A stretch of DNA of 64,000 nucleotides from Apostichopus japonicus (Eukaryota; Echinodermata; Holothuroidea; Aspidochirotida; Stichopodidae). The stretch lies in contig NC_092576.1 of the NCBI RefSeq assembly GCF_037975245.1, positions 13,310,611 through 13,374,610 of the forward strand. Direction: 5' to 3'. The translations under genes and the position numbers were made by a program. This document shows, one piece after another, positions 11,948 through 23,684 of the stretch (its first letter is position 1; the number at the start of each line of letters is the position of its first letter). Below the pieces are notes generated by a model. The model was given only the letters and a program-made list of their open reading frames with translations, was not told the origin of the DNA and ran no database searches.

Positions 11948-14254
11948 CCTTATATATATATATAAATATAATATATATATATATATATAAATATAATATA
12001 TATATATATTTATATATATATATATTTATTTATATATATATATATATATTTCTATATATATATATAGATATATATACATATACACCCATGCATGTTTATC
12101 GAACACAGATACGCAATCAATTACGTAGTGTCATTTTTAGGGTAGAAAACAAGGGCGGATACAGATGGATGACTAAGTTACCACCATCCCCCTTTCTCCC
12201 CACTCATTTTTTGGGGGGGGGGGAAACCTGTTGTAAAGGGACAATTTTGTAAATTATAAAAATAAATGTAGAAAAGTAATGAGAACAAAATTCGGCCGAT
12301 TTCACCAAACTTCGATTGTAAAAATGCCATAGGCTTTATCTCTCTGGTTGTTTAGAGCTGTAAATACTTTAAAGCCTTTTAGCTTCCCGTTCGGACTTTC
12401 TTTCCCAATGTACAAGAACTGTTGAAGGTTCGGTCTGTGAAATCAATAGGGAGCGTACAGGGAGGGATATCGTTTTCGTGTGTGAGGCGTATTTAAAGGG
12501 TGTGAAGACTCGCGCAAAAAAGAAGACGTCTAATGCCGGTAAACTGACCTAGTTTCGAATGAGGTGTAACAGAAGTGTTAGACACCACCATCGATCCCAG
12601 AAAATACACACACAACTTGCATGCTGCCGTCGGTAATTAGACACTAGTGTACAGTCTGTACATACAGCTGCGGTCATTACCCATAGCACAGTGTACAAAC
12701 GATACAGCGATGGACATCTCAGGTCCAGCTAAAGATAACAAGATATCACGTTTTATTACTGTCTGCATTTTGTAGCGACAAGAGCAAAACTTCACTAGCA
12801 AGCAACGGAAAGTTATATTTTTCAGAGGGCGGCACGCGTTTGGGGCGAGTCTTCATTGCCTTTAACAACTGGCTCCAGAATACGACGTCAACAGAGATGC
12901 AGGCTAATATATAGCAGTAGTTACCATGGACGTACATACGGACCATACATACCAGACATTGTTAACAATACAAGGAACTACACCCTCGATGAGTGATGCG
13001 AACATCGCTGTTTGATGAAAAATCTGCCTATTTCTAGAAAATACCAAAACTTTGAGGGGATTTAGACCAGATTCATCTCATGAAATGTTTAAAAAAAAAT
13101 AATAAAAGGAAATTTTGATCGGATATCAATTCCGTACAGTTGTCTGGTATGTCAAGTACTACTTCAGGGTCTAAAATATGATACAAATTGTTAATTATTT
13201 GCAAAGTATTTCCCTATATTGCAGTTATTGTCGCATTGCTGATAACTTGTTTACTCATTTCATAAAATATCCTTTAGGCTGTTGGAAATTGGATAACACA
13301 AGACTCAATGAAAATATATCATTAATTTGATTCAGTCCTAAATTTTGCTTGTTTTTTTTTTTTCGTTCTGCAGGAAAAGCTTCTGCAAGCCTTATTATGC
13401 GATTCTGGACGAAAATCGTGAAACTTTGCTTAAAATAAGAGGACCATACTGTACCTGCCAGACAGTTTGTTGCACCAATGACGTGGAATTCCAAGTAAGT
13501 ATTTCAACCCCAGGAGTACCAATGTGGGGATGGATGGACTTCAAACTGGTTCTACACCTATAACGCCTTTTTTTTTTTATAATATGCGGGATCTCTGGAC
13601 TGCTTCTTTAAGGTTTAATGATGTCATGTCCTATAGTGTAGGATGATAAATTCCATGTTATTGTTTATTCATGATCCATTTTATGAATTCTAACTCCTTA
13701 CCGTACTATTTTTTTTTTCTTTTTTTTTTGCACTTCATATCAACAGCGGAGCACCCTTGAATGACATTCAACTTCATTTTTCCATGTGCAAAATTTGTAA
13801 TGAATTGTATATAAATCATGTAATCAGTGTGTGAGCAGAGTAATTGACATTACTTATCTCATTGCATACAAATGTTAATCCCCTTCCCCGTATCCCCTGT
13901 CCCACACCCTCCCTCACCCGCCTTTCGCCGCAACTTCAATCCACGTCTTCTCCCTCTATTAATGTACAACTATACCCTCATTTTGAAAGTAAATTACCCC
14001 TTCCCCCCTCTCTCTCTTTATAATTCTTTCTCTCTCTCTCTCCAAAGGTACTCTCCTCAGATGAAACCGAACAGGTCGGTAAAATCAGCAAGCAATGGGC
14101 AGGATACCTGAAGGAATTGTCCTCTGACGCCGACAACTTTGGTATCCAATTCCCGATGAACTTAGAAGTGAAAACGAAGGCGATATTGATAGGGGCGCTC
14201 TTTCTAATTGATTTTATGTTCTTCGAAGGGAAACAGAACTATAATCAGGTGTGA
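6186..14254 (+). CDS. PLSCR: Phospholipid scramblase, paralog A (5 exons)
   Basis: Exons: 6186-6305, 10258-10401, 11526-11761, 13374-13494 and 14048-14254. All introns are GT-AG and the frame is continuous for 275 residues. PLSCR proteins are palmitoylated membrane proteins linked to calcium-dependent lipid scrambling. Visible hallmarks are a short N-terminus ending in [26 protein letters not shown] at residues 44-63; a cysteine cluster [11 protein letters not shown] at 131-141; the calcium loop [12 protein letters not shown] at 234-245; and a hydrophobic helix (about 252-266) ending FMFFE. The start is the only in-frame ATG-led first exon conserved with gene B. The cysteine cluster is weaker than in B and C. 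Intron 1 contains a SINE cluster and a tandem array. The product is slightly shorter than typical PLSCRs (about 290-330 residues) because of the short N-terminus. Family assignment is firm; the orthology subtype is not. Confidence 0.93.
7240..7590 (-). mobile_element. tRNA-like SINE repeats, two units, in intron 1 of gene A
   Basis: Read on the minus strand, two units each carry a pol III B-box (GGTTCGAGTCC in one, GGTTCGAGCCC in the other) followed by a shared tail with 'ccttgggcaaggcac', 'cacctgggtg' and 'ggggacctgtgag' words. Related clusters lie in intron 1 of gene B (39576-40070) and in the matching region of gene C (63190-63790), always antisense to the gene. This suggests the insertion predates the gene duplications. 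Confidence 0.7.
7668..10274 (+). repeat. ~664-bp tandem repeat, four copies, in intron 1 of gene A
   Basis: Nearly identical units recur with spacings of 666, 665 and 663 bases (landmark starts 7957, 8623, 9288, 9951). Each of the first three units ends with a pyrimidine tract, a CTAG acceptor and the first ~15 bases of exon 2, then breaks off into upstream intron sequence. That junction occurs twice per unit. Only the last unit continues into the true exon 2 at 10258. Genes B and C show a single copy of the unit, so the expansion is specific to A. Short open frames in the units are incidental. Confidence 0.92.
11163..11389 (-). mobile_element. tRNA-derived SINE in intron 2 of gene A
   Basis: A 74-nt tRNA-like head (minus strand, 11286-11213) has a perfect A-box (TAGCCTAGTGG) and a perfect B-box (GGTTCGAATCC), and its ends pair as an imperfect acceptor stem. 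The same ~225-bp block is at 61165-61393 in gene C, inserted in a different intron. Here the neighbouring ~35 bases are also present as an inverted copy (about 11108-11145 against 11175-11210). The mismatched T stem and the repeat context argue for a SINE rather than a working tRNA gene. Confidence 0.75.
11394..11482. repeat. (TA)n array in intron 2 of gene A
   Basis: About 90 bases of alternating TA with one interruption lie just upstream of exon 3 of gene A. Genes B and C have TA tracts in other introns. Confidence 0.9.
11917..12080. repeat. Interrupted (TA)n array in intron 3 of gene A
   Basis: TA-rich sequence is broken by short palindromic interruptions. It follows exon 3 at a distance close to that of the pure TA array in gene B (41833-41961), so it may be the decayed equivalent. 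Confidence 0.85.
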
Positions 14255-15844
14255 AGAATGTTTTAAACAAAGTCCCAAAGCACTCAGGATCTATTTGTAT
14301 TGAGGTAAACTTTCTGATTTACACCCCTGTCACCACACCTCCCCTTTTCAAATCGAATCACATGACCTACTGCCCCCTCCATCATTTGCCCCACTTCAGA
14401 TTGAAACCCTCCCGTATCGTTAAAAGTAAATCTATATGTCATACCAGCTTTTTAGATTCCTGCATATGAATGAACCAACATTTCCCGCAACATAAATCTA
14501 GGTTCCGTATGCATTTTTTAAAGAGTGTCATGTCACCAACAATGTAAGCCTACATATTGTAATTATACACGAATATCCAGATAATTTTATGTAGCCTGTC
14601 TATGTTATGCAATTTCCACTTTTATGTTATGTTCTGTTTATTTATGCCTATATGTAAAGATCAACATTGCATTTTCACCGTATTTATAAAGTCGTATTAA
14701 TTATATTTGCATATTTCAAATATCATCATTGTTAATGTTATATGAACCTAATGTCAATGAATTTAGCTACGTTTCCCGTTTAAGAACCCGTTTGACTTCA
14801 CTAGCTTGGAGGATGGCGTAAGCTCTGGTGACGGAAAGATGAAGGGGGGTGGTTGGGCCCGAGGAAACTGGACCCCTGCCTTGCTTTAGAACCCCGGTGT
14901 AGTGTTGGCGACTGAAACCCTTACACGGGGACAGCAGATTGACCGTAAGGGTTCTATGATGAATTTACCAGGGAGTGGTGTTGCCAGGTCTGAGCCAGCC
15001 CCACGACTTAAGTCAATGCCCCCCACACCCTAATTGATGCATACATCTAACAAATGCATACGACTTTCAAGTTCATTGTACTCAAAAGCTTCATTCTCAC
15101 ATATTATACGTGAGTTAATCAGATATTCATATATACATATTTTAATATTTTTAAAGTCTATAGAGTCAGAGAAGCTAATGTTTAAGGAAACATTTATTGT
15201 TATTTGTTTAAAGAGCTACTGAACGTTAGTAATCTAAGTTTTTTTTAAATATTCAAAAGTCAACAGTTGCTTACGGAGACTTTTTTACACCAAAACATGT
15301 CTCTTTTACCATGAAGGATACATACATTAACGTATTATAACCTAAGTATCTTACGTATGTGAGTGCAAGGTCGATGATGACGTCACACCTCCGGTATATA
15401 GGGCCATTTATTTCATATTGTTTTATTCATTGTGTAATAACTTCCTGTTTATAAGCCTTACTCTATTTTTGTTTCTTTCTATACATTTTGCTGAAACTAC
15501 AATACCACGCCATGTTTTCATTGAAAAGTTTTGTAATGCATTTCACAGAAATCGTGGAAATTAATTTACCTTTCACGTGCTTTTCTTTGAGTCTTGCGAT
15601 TTACGTTCCGAGGGGATACGGGGAGATATAGGTTTCGAGGCTAACGGTATAATTGACATTAAACTAAGTTATTCAGCAGGGCTTCTTGTAATCACCATGT
15701 TTGCACTATGGGAGGGGGAGAGATGTCGTCGAGGGAAGGGGTGCATGGTTAAATTGAGAAATTTTCGTAAAATGTAAGCTGCTATATTTTGCAAACTTTG
15801 GAAACAATGTTGAAGAATAAACCCGAAACAAATGAGATCAAATT

Positions 15845-15985
15845 CTCCATGTCAGATACTTAAAAAAAAAAATAATATTACTCCAAAAGGAGATAAAACA
15901 ATTCATGTCCGATATCTAAGAAAGAGAAATTACTATTACTCTAAAAAAGGAGATACAATACTTCATGTCCGATGCCAAAAAACAA
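15845..15985 (+). repeat. ~63-bp imperfect tandem repeat
   Basis: Three imperfect units contain 'ggagataaaa' and 'catgtc(c)gat' words. The same arrangement recurs after gene B at about 44395-44530, so it was present before those copies separated. Confidence 0.7.
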
Positions 15986-16150
15986 CACGCAAAATATTAT
16001 CATAAAAACAGAACCAATCGTGATTTAAATACAATTGAAAAACCAGCTGAACTCCCTAACCTATGCCAACATGTTACCATTGTTAAAACTATGAACTATT
16101 ATACAAATAATGAATGGTTTCCATTCGTGCAATAGTGCAAATATTTCATG

Positions 16151-16219
16151 AGTTGAAAGATGGAATGTTCCATTCAACGAGGCGCAGCCTAGTTGAATGG
16201 AACAAATTACATCTTTCAA
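16151..16219. repeat. Imperfect hairpin, ~28-bp arms
   Basis: The left arm starts GTTGAAAGATG and the right arm is its near-perfect reverse complement, separated by about 14 bases. It may be a small palindromic MITE or a structured 3' flank element. No function is assigned. Confidence 0.65.
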
Positions 16220-17067
16220 CGAATGGTTTCTCTGCTCTCTTACCATTGAAAAAAGTGCTACCAAAAAAAGTATAACCCATGGTTCTATTTCATAGATTGG
16301 AATAGAGCGGATTTTGCATGCAATCAACGAGCAATTGACCAATCAAATGACCAGAATACAATTAGGTGTTGTATAAACACTATTATTATTATATTTTGGG
16401 TAGCCTATCAGTTTGTTCGCCAGTGGATGGGACAGGGCCAGTGAGCCTATACATGATTTTATTTCTGGAGAGGCTAACGCCATACTTCCACTCTCCCCTC
16501 CCACTACGAAGTATAGTTTCTTGTGCCTCTGTAGTCAAGTCACATAAAGTGAGACAATAGTCTGAAAAAGATGTATAACCCACCGATAAGACGAAAAGTC
16601 GTGGAACTGGTTCCCAACACACTGAACGACTGATAAGCGCACACAACGACTATACGGTATCTTCTGTTCACAACCCATGTATGTTACATGCAAAAATTAT
16701 TTCACCGTTATTGGCTACAATTTTATGAAATTTTACAGCTTTAAAGCCGTGAACCATCGCCCATTGCCGACTGCCAGTCGGAGGAAACCATTTCTATTGA
16801 GTTTGATCATTCGTAGTGTTAGGGACATTCATAGGATATTCCCCGAATATTCACAATTTGTCTACGATACAACGGTCGAGCAGTTGAATCAGATCGCATG
16901 CTGCCAAGCCCTTGTGCGGCTGGCTTTACACCCAAACAGTCTTTGCAGAAAATTTTCAGCCACCCCTCCAAAAAAAATATATATATATATATATAATTTA
17001 GTTTGAAATTAACGTTTTTTGTCAAAATGGAAGCGGCTGGAAACTGGACATCGTTTACACACCAAAG

Positions 17068-17259
17068 GTACTCTCCTCAGATGAGATCGAACAGGTCGGT
17101 GACATCAACAAGCAATGGTCAGGATAATACGTTAAGGAAGCGTATACTGACGCCGACAACTTTGGTATCCAATTCCCGATGAACTTAGAAGTGAAAACGA
17201 AGGCGATATTGATAGGGGCGCTCTTGCTAATTGATTTTATGTTCTTCGAAAATATTTGA
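17068..17259 (+). pseudogene. Orphan PLSCR exon 5 copy 2, stop at codon 20
   Basis: This is the twin of 543-734 and carries the same in-frame TAA at codon 20, so the exon was already broken before the duplication. It keeps FGIQFPMN (copy 1 has T in place of M) and the terminal hydrophobic helix. It lies 2.8 kb downstream of gene A's own last exon. Confidence 0.85.
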
Positions 17260-17346
17260 AGAATGTTTTAAACAAAGCCCCAAAAAATACTTTTCGTAAA
17301 AGAAAACTGTTCATGCAATAGATTCTAAACCAACTTCAAATATTAA

Positions 17347-18141
17347 AGCAGCATTTTGCGTTGGGTCGCTTTTTTCCACCTTTTTAACATGTGCATCGAT
17401 TTTTTTACATGTATCAATCATAAAACAGCAAACTAAGATACCATCCAAGTTTCATCCTGCCAAGAGCGTTAATTAGCGAGTAATTAACGATTTATATCGA
17501 TAACGAGTAAAAGTGTCCTCGACAAAGTTTTCATATCTCCAAATCCACTAGTTTGAATTCCACCAATCAGTAAATAGTATGTTTATTCATGAGCATTTTG
17601 CGTTTGGTCGCCGTTTTCTACTTTTTTGACATGTCCATCGAGTTTTTTACATACATCAAATCACAAAACAGCAAATTAAGATATTAGCCAAGTTTTTTCC
17701 TGCCAAAAACGTTAATTAGCGAGTATTCCACATACAAAATTAAATCGCATTCCGTTCCCAAACCCACTAGTTTGAATTCAACCAATCAGAGATGCAGGTG
17801 TAGTTATGAGCCGTTGCTAAAAATAGATTCAAGACTTTGCGTTGGTACAACTCCCTGGTACAACTGCCATATAGACTGTACACAAATCAAGCGTGGTGTT
17901 ATATTACGTATCTGTCAATGACGTTCGTAGTGTTTAAATATTCATATTATGGGCGAGGTTTATTGGGTTCCCAACGGAAAATATCTTGGAGAACAACACA
18001 GTTGAAAGTTGCAATTTTTTCGACTTTTATGCCACCATTTGAAGTAAAATATAAATAGATAAGCTAGTTATGTATGTCGTTATGGCATAGTGGAGTCAGT
18101 GAGGTTGAGAAATACCATAGTCGAGGACGCAAAATGCTGCT
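17347..18141. mobile_element. 795-bp non-autonomous DNA transposon with TTAA target site
   Basis: The element is bounded by perfect 15-bp inverted repeats (AGCAGCATTTTGCGT) and flanked by TTAA at 17343-17346 and 18142-18145. The uninterrupted site with a single TTAA is preserved at 818-821. Internally, a segment of about 240 bases starting at the left terminus is repeated in direct orientation from about 17591. It has no coding capacity. A TTAA duplication is typical of piggyBac, but the terminus does not begin with the usual CCC, so the superfamily is uncertain. Confidence 0.9.
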
Positions 18142-19135
18142 TTAAGACATTGTAATCCACTCTTCTATCGCTAGCCGCTTTAAAATGCACACTGCAAGTC
18201 GAGGAAAACGCTACTTTGTGATTTTTTTGGTTTATCTTTAAACAGGTGCGGCGGAGTTATGTCCTTTATGAGGGTTGGATAAGGCAGCATTAGTAACTTA
18301 GTTTCTACAATGTCTCTTCTGTGGATTTACATTCCACTGTGTCATGATCAGTTGAGCAGAGTAGTAGGAATGTTTCGTCTTTAATTCCACAGTTTACCCA
18401 GTGATGTTTAGGTTGGTCTCTAATGCAGGTGTTGGTTTTACATGTAAAAAGAAATGAATAGTTTGTGAATAAATGATTTTTAGGAAAGCATGGATATGTA
18501 GTACACTATCATTTCATGTTTGTGCAATTTCGATGCAGAGAGGTGCACAGGAATGCATTCCTATACGGAGCTTTGAATTTTGTTTTGATGTTTAGTGTTT
18601 ATATAATTATTTATGCAGTGCCTTATGCTAGAGTTAAATCCTATATAATGGTGAAATGATTGGGACTATATTCAAACAATGGCCTTTTATGACACCTAAA
18701 TGATCTTTTGAGTGCACGTTCTTGACCACATACATCTAAATAGACAGTATGTACTGTGTATAGACAGACAGGTAGACATACAAACAGAGAGACACATGCA
18801 GAGAGAGTGGTAGTTTGGCATGCACCATCACAGCTCACACTAGCATATTATGAAGCCTCAATTTGAAGAAAATTAATGGTTGTCCATTGGAGAATTAGTG
18901 TCTTATTTGGTTGTCCAAAGGAAACATTTGCTGTTGAAGAGGACATTATATGTTTACACTTTGTTCAATAATTCCTTCTGTTTTTATTTTTGTTTTAAAT
19001 GTCAGAAATACATGAGAAACAGTTTCTGTCGGTTGTCCATCACCTATTTGTAATATAAGTGGCCAATGGATGATCGTTATATGGAGCCCTGACTGAACTT
19101 GTGTGACCTAACAAGTAAGAACACTGATATCACAA

Positions 19136-20617
19136 AATTACCAGAATGAGTGTTCTACATCATTTAACGAAGTTACAGTATTTTGACTCACTGTTATTTG
19201 AGTGTTTTGGGTGGTCGCCACCGATGGTTTTTGGTAGAAAGCATCACTTTCATTAATATCAACGTGGCTTATTTCTACCCAATTTCCAAGCTTCGCTGGA
19301 GAGTCAGCAGCGCTCCTCCATAGGACAACAACTTCAATGTCTTAGGTGTAGAAATGTTTCTCACATATTTGAGGGTTGTGATTTGGCCATCACCTGTTTT
19401 GGTTTTTCATCCTTTATGTACAACATGGAAAGAAAAATGTCAGAAATGAATTATTTTGACTTTTTTTGTTATGAGGTTATTTGAAATCTGACAGTCATTG
19501 GTAATGGGGTATTAGTGTTCGAGTGATCAACCAAAATGAACATTTCAATCCCACTTAATTAAATGTTTGAGCAATAATGCGGTCATCTTTTGGTAACAAT
19601 ATCTCAAGCAGCTACTGAAATCGATATGATTCTGATCACCGGTACCCACCTATTAGGGTAAGAACAAATGGACATAATCTCCTCATTAACAGTACAGACT
19701 AAAAGAATACAGTAAATTATAGTACGAGGCTACTATAACAAGTATGTCTACAATACTTACTATTACTAGGAGAGGAAACTACTTCCTCACTGTGTACAGT
19801 TTTTTCAATATTAAAACCTTGATATGCTAAGAATCAAAACGACATGCTGAGGAGTTAAATATATCCCAACGAATCAACAATATCGATACGAACTAAGTAG
19901 GACGAATAATTCAAACCAGATTATCCAAATGTGAACGCAATACCACATTCAACGGTGCCACGGTGAAATACTGTGTTCTGCACTTTCACTGTGCGTTATT
20001 TGTTATACCAATGTCATTCGCTTGTTCATCTTACATTCACAGCTTCATAGCATACGAAAGTACACACTGTATGTATCGGAATTTGCAAAACATTGGTCGA
20101 AGTTTGCAGACGATAAGCTCCGCCCACAAGCAACAGTATAGAATGTGGAGTCCACGCTACATGCACTGTGTCAATAATTGCTACCGTTCAATCAGGGAGT
20201 TCCATAACAACTCCCTGGTTCAATGTTGCTGCGCTGCACTCTAACCCCTATTACACACATGGTATACTAATAATAATAACGTGTGATCAGTCGACTACTG
20301 TCAACTTTAACGATATGCTTCTTGTAACAAGACATATGCAAGCGTGAAATTTGCAACTCGATATGCCACAAGGATGCGTTCGTCACGTCAACAATGCCAG
20401 TACGGGTCGTATAGTTAACAATGCAAGGAACAATAAAACCGCAACAAAATTGCTTGTGTATTTGTTTATATTTTCCACCTATTTTAATCAGAAAATGAAA
20501 ATGAATAAGTAAACACGTTTACATTGTATAAGAAGTAAGTATTAAACAACAACAAACGACCCAATATATTAAAATGTATATCAAGCAAAACTGTATCCAT
20601 ACTTTAGTAGTAGTCTG
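19136..20617. other. Gene-free, no recognisable features
   Basis: This stretch is AT-rich. It begins where homology to the 1-1808 block ends. The open frame at 19963-20244 (+) has no recognisable domain. Nothing else is seen. Confidence 0.5.
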
Positions 20618-21453
20618 CATGGGCGGCGATCCTGGGGGGGGGGAGGGGGATATATCCCCCCATGAAAATGGGTGGAGGGGATGTAATACACCATATCCCC
20701 CACCAAATGCCAGGGATAAGAATATTTTCATGCCTACATTTATGCATCATCGTGAATGTACGGCTCTTTTTTGGCTTCATTTCTCGCCTACCATAAACGC
20801 AGTGCGATCTTTTCAAATAAATCGTCTTTATAAAGCAAGAATAGTTGACTGTAGGCTCCATTGGCCCTATAACAACAAAATGTATTATTGCGCCCACGGT
20901 ATTGATATAGTACATATATGCACCCTCGTAGTATTCACATAGGCCCTATAGTAGGCCTACACACGTACATGTTCCTTCGAACAGCTGAGAATCTCATGTT
21001 ACCAGGGTAATGCTTAATACACGTTTCACCTGGATGCCCTAGCAATCGGTACCTAGGAATGCAACTATGTGTAATTGTGTATTGCATGCGTATAGGCCTA
21101 CAAAAGCCTGCATGAGGCCATTTTCTTCATCGAATAATATAAAAGAGCTCTCGAACATTCTAACGTAGCGCCTGAAACAAGACTGACAGGGGCAATTTTC
21201 CCAAAATAACACCCGAAATTTAAAAAAAAAGTATTTTGGATCCTGATTATGAGATATTTCGGTTATGATATCCCTATTCTAAAGTTGGGTATATGCCGCT
21301 TGGAAACCTCGGGAAGTGCCGTTTCCGGCCATCTCGAGGGTTTGTAAATCCCAAAATTTTCTTGTACGCTTCGCGCCAACTCATGGTGGCGCTACGCTTA
21401 GATAGTCAACAAGGTCATATCCCCCCACTCGGAAGTACGGATCGCCGCCCATT
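20618..21453. mobile_element. hAT-like non-autonomous transposon, 836 bp
   Basis: The ends are inverted repeats around TGGGCGGCGATCC, and the element is flanked by an 8-bp duplication GTAGTCTG (20610-20617 and 21454-21461). An 8-bp duplication is the hAT hallmark. The interior has no transposase. Sequence near its right end (about 21190-21420) resembles, inverted, the segment at about 54895-55080. Confidence 0.8.
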
Positions 21454-22578
21454 GTAGTCTGTATGTAAATACATCAATGATTCATGATACTAGCAATAAT
21501 CATGGCGTACAACAAAACTTGAATGCCAGATAATATACAGAAAATAAAGTTTTATAATGAAATAAACATAATGTAAACATTGAATAAAAGTTAATTTAAA
21601 TTTATTGACATGTAAAATGTTATATAAATATGTTCTAAACACAATATATGATATCGATTGCAATAGGTACTAATCCTATCCACATAAGAATGAACTTCTA
21701 TTTCTCTGTCTTCGCATATTCATGAGATTTACAAAGTGAACATTAAAACGATAATTTCTTACGAAACACTGCAAGAACCATACTCAGAAACTGTCGTTCC
21801 CGATTCCACGTATGTATCAATTATTGCGTTAAACAATGTAACCAAAGATGCCTTGTAGCAGTAGATAATGCTGACGAAACATGTACGTCACGTGATCATA
21901 ATTAGACGTCTAGGACGCATAACTGACCATGACTCATGGTCAGTAATAAAAATAAAATAAGTAATAATAATAATAAATAAATAAAAAGAAGGAGCCTCGT
22001 AAAATAGTACAACTTAGAAACACTTTAACAAGAGCATAGTTGTTTCCTACTTCTAATTAGAGGATTCACACGAGGTTGGGTTGTATATTATGAATGTGCC
22101 TGGGAGCGTAAGATTGATTGCACATTCCGTTTAAAGGGATAGTATAGTGCGAAAGCTTTCAAAACGTTTGAAGGTTACTTATAAACTATTGTCAGAGACA
22201 TTTTACATGTCACGTTAAACACTAACTTGAAAATGGAGACTTTGCACACAACTTTTCTTAGTCTGTGTGCTTAATAAGAGTTCCGACCTTATCAGATTGC
22301 ACCACTGGAACTATTATTTTGCAACTGTATATGTTCACTTTTTCCTCAAAACTGACTGGAACTTGTTGCACGTTGTGCTTTTTTTTTTAATAAATCTAAG
22401 CAATGAAATTGTTTATGATTTAGCACGGATATTAATTGACATTACCATAACTAATTTCATAACTAAGGGGATAGTTGTATTAAGTATAGGACTAACTGAA
22501 GTCACAACGAAGTTAAATTAACACGAACAACATGAATTCTAAATTAAATCCATGTTTTGCAACTTCTCCAATTACTTG
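21454..22578. other. Gene-free, no recognisable features
   Basis: AT-rich sequence with a small TAA-rich tract near 21950-21985. The short open frame at 22267-22521 has no recognisable domain. Confidence 0.5.
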
Positions 22579-23160
22579 TCAGCAACCGGCTCTTCTTGCC
22601 CCCCTCACCTCTTCCCTCTACCCTCTCCCCTCACCCTATCAACCCCATCCATGCCACCCAAAGAAAAACATACTAAAACACGTATGTTGATTTATGTGCA
22701 TTACCCATGCAAATCCATTGTCTATTTTATATTCTGTACAAAATCCTGGGGTTTCATTTCACCAATATACTACCCGTTTCAGCAGTCGGCTCTCCTTGCC
22801 CTAGCTCCGTACCCCTCCCCTACCCATATTCGACTCAATCCATGTCACCCAAGAAAAAACATACTAAAACATTCATATCCGCGTATAACCCATACAAATT
22901 CCTTGTCTATTTTATACATTGTCACAAACCGTGGACGTTCTTTTAAAGTCAATTAGACCAATATACCACCCTTTTTCAGCAGCCGGCTCTCCTTGCCTTC
23001 TCTACCCCCTCCCCTCATCCTATCCGACCTCATCGATGCCACCCAACAAAAATATACTAAAACATGCATGTATGCTGATATCTGCGTATCATCCATGAAA
23101 ATTAATGAAAAATAAATAAGACCAATGTACCACCTCGTTAACTATATTCTTGATTATTTT
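22579..23160 (+). repeat. ~200-bp imperfect tandem repeat, three copies
   Basis: Units start near 22579, 22782 and 22977 with 'cagca(a/g)(c/t)cggctc', continue through a C/T-rich stretch and end with 'catactaaaaca' words. Open frames across them are incidental. Confidence 0.8.
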
Positions 23161-23335
23161 ATTCTACCTAGTCCCCCCCCACCCCACATTTCTTCACGTG
23201 GCAGTGAAAATTCAAGGTGTACCCTATGGCTACTATACACACAAAAGTGACGAATACCATAGACTTTGACATGAAGAAACTTCAAGAATGTAGTTCTAGC
23301 AAAATAGCATAGTGACTAATTATATATAACATGCC

Positions 23336-23339
<4 letters not shown>

Positions 23340-23386
<47 letters not shown>
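23340..23386. repeat. TA array in a perfect palindrome
   Basis: The tract is bounded by ATTGAA on the left and TTCAAT on the right, so the whole block is palindromic and could extrude as a cruciform or be an assembly-sensitive site. Confidence 0.85.
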
Positions 23387-23389
<3 letters not shown>

Positions 23390-23393
23390 AGCA

Positions 23394-23552
23394 TATTATG
23401 AACTCGATCAAAATTTAGACTACTTGACTCGCTCTCTATATATTTTGATATATTATTCATTCATCATTGTTACATTATTACTTTACATGGTACCAATGCA
23501 TCTGTTTTAAAATTGGACACTCTTAGACTGTTTTCAGACGCCACCATTATTT
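23394..23552 (+). repeat. Dispersed direct repeat, copy 1 (matches 25110-25265)
   Basis: About 160 bases here, ending with 'cagacgccaccattatt', recur at 25110-25265. The sequence between the copies holds a tandem array and a hAT MITE. Confidence 0.75.
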
Positions 23553-23684
23553 TTTTTTTACAAGAGATATGGTACCACCCTGGTTGTACAACAAATTTCA
23601 CGAGGGTCCTTTTGTTAATTTATTTTGAAAATGTGACCCCTGCCTTCGTTATTCTTTTAATGGTTAAATATTTTCATCCAAATG

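Larger units (their letters stand above)
14255..16519 (+). other. 3' flank of gene A
   Basis: Much of this block aligns with the sequence after gene B (about 43500-44790) and, inverted, with the sequence after gene C (57858-59440), so it is a shared 3' flank. Relative to B it lacks about 500 bases right after the stop codon. It includes a short tandem repeat (15845-15985) and a hairpin (16151-16219). An AATAAA word at about 15815 is a possible but unproven polyadenylation signal. No gene is seen. Confidence 0.6.
16520..19135. repeat. Duplicated flank, copy 2 (matches 1-1808)
   Basis: Base 16520 corresponds to base 1, and the match runs to about 19135 once the 795-bp insertion at 17347-18141 is removed. 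A few small indels separate the copies, for example in the TA tract near 16978-16995. This marks the start of the second tandem unit. Confidence 0.92.

Noticed and set aside
16151-16219. miRNA precursor
   Set aside because: The hairpin is imperfect and there is no evidence of expression; left as an unassigned hairpin.
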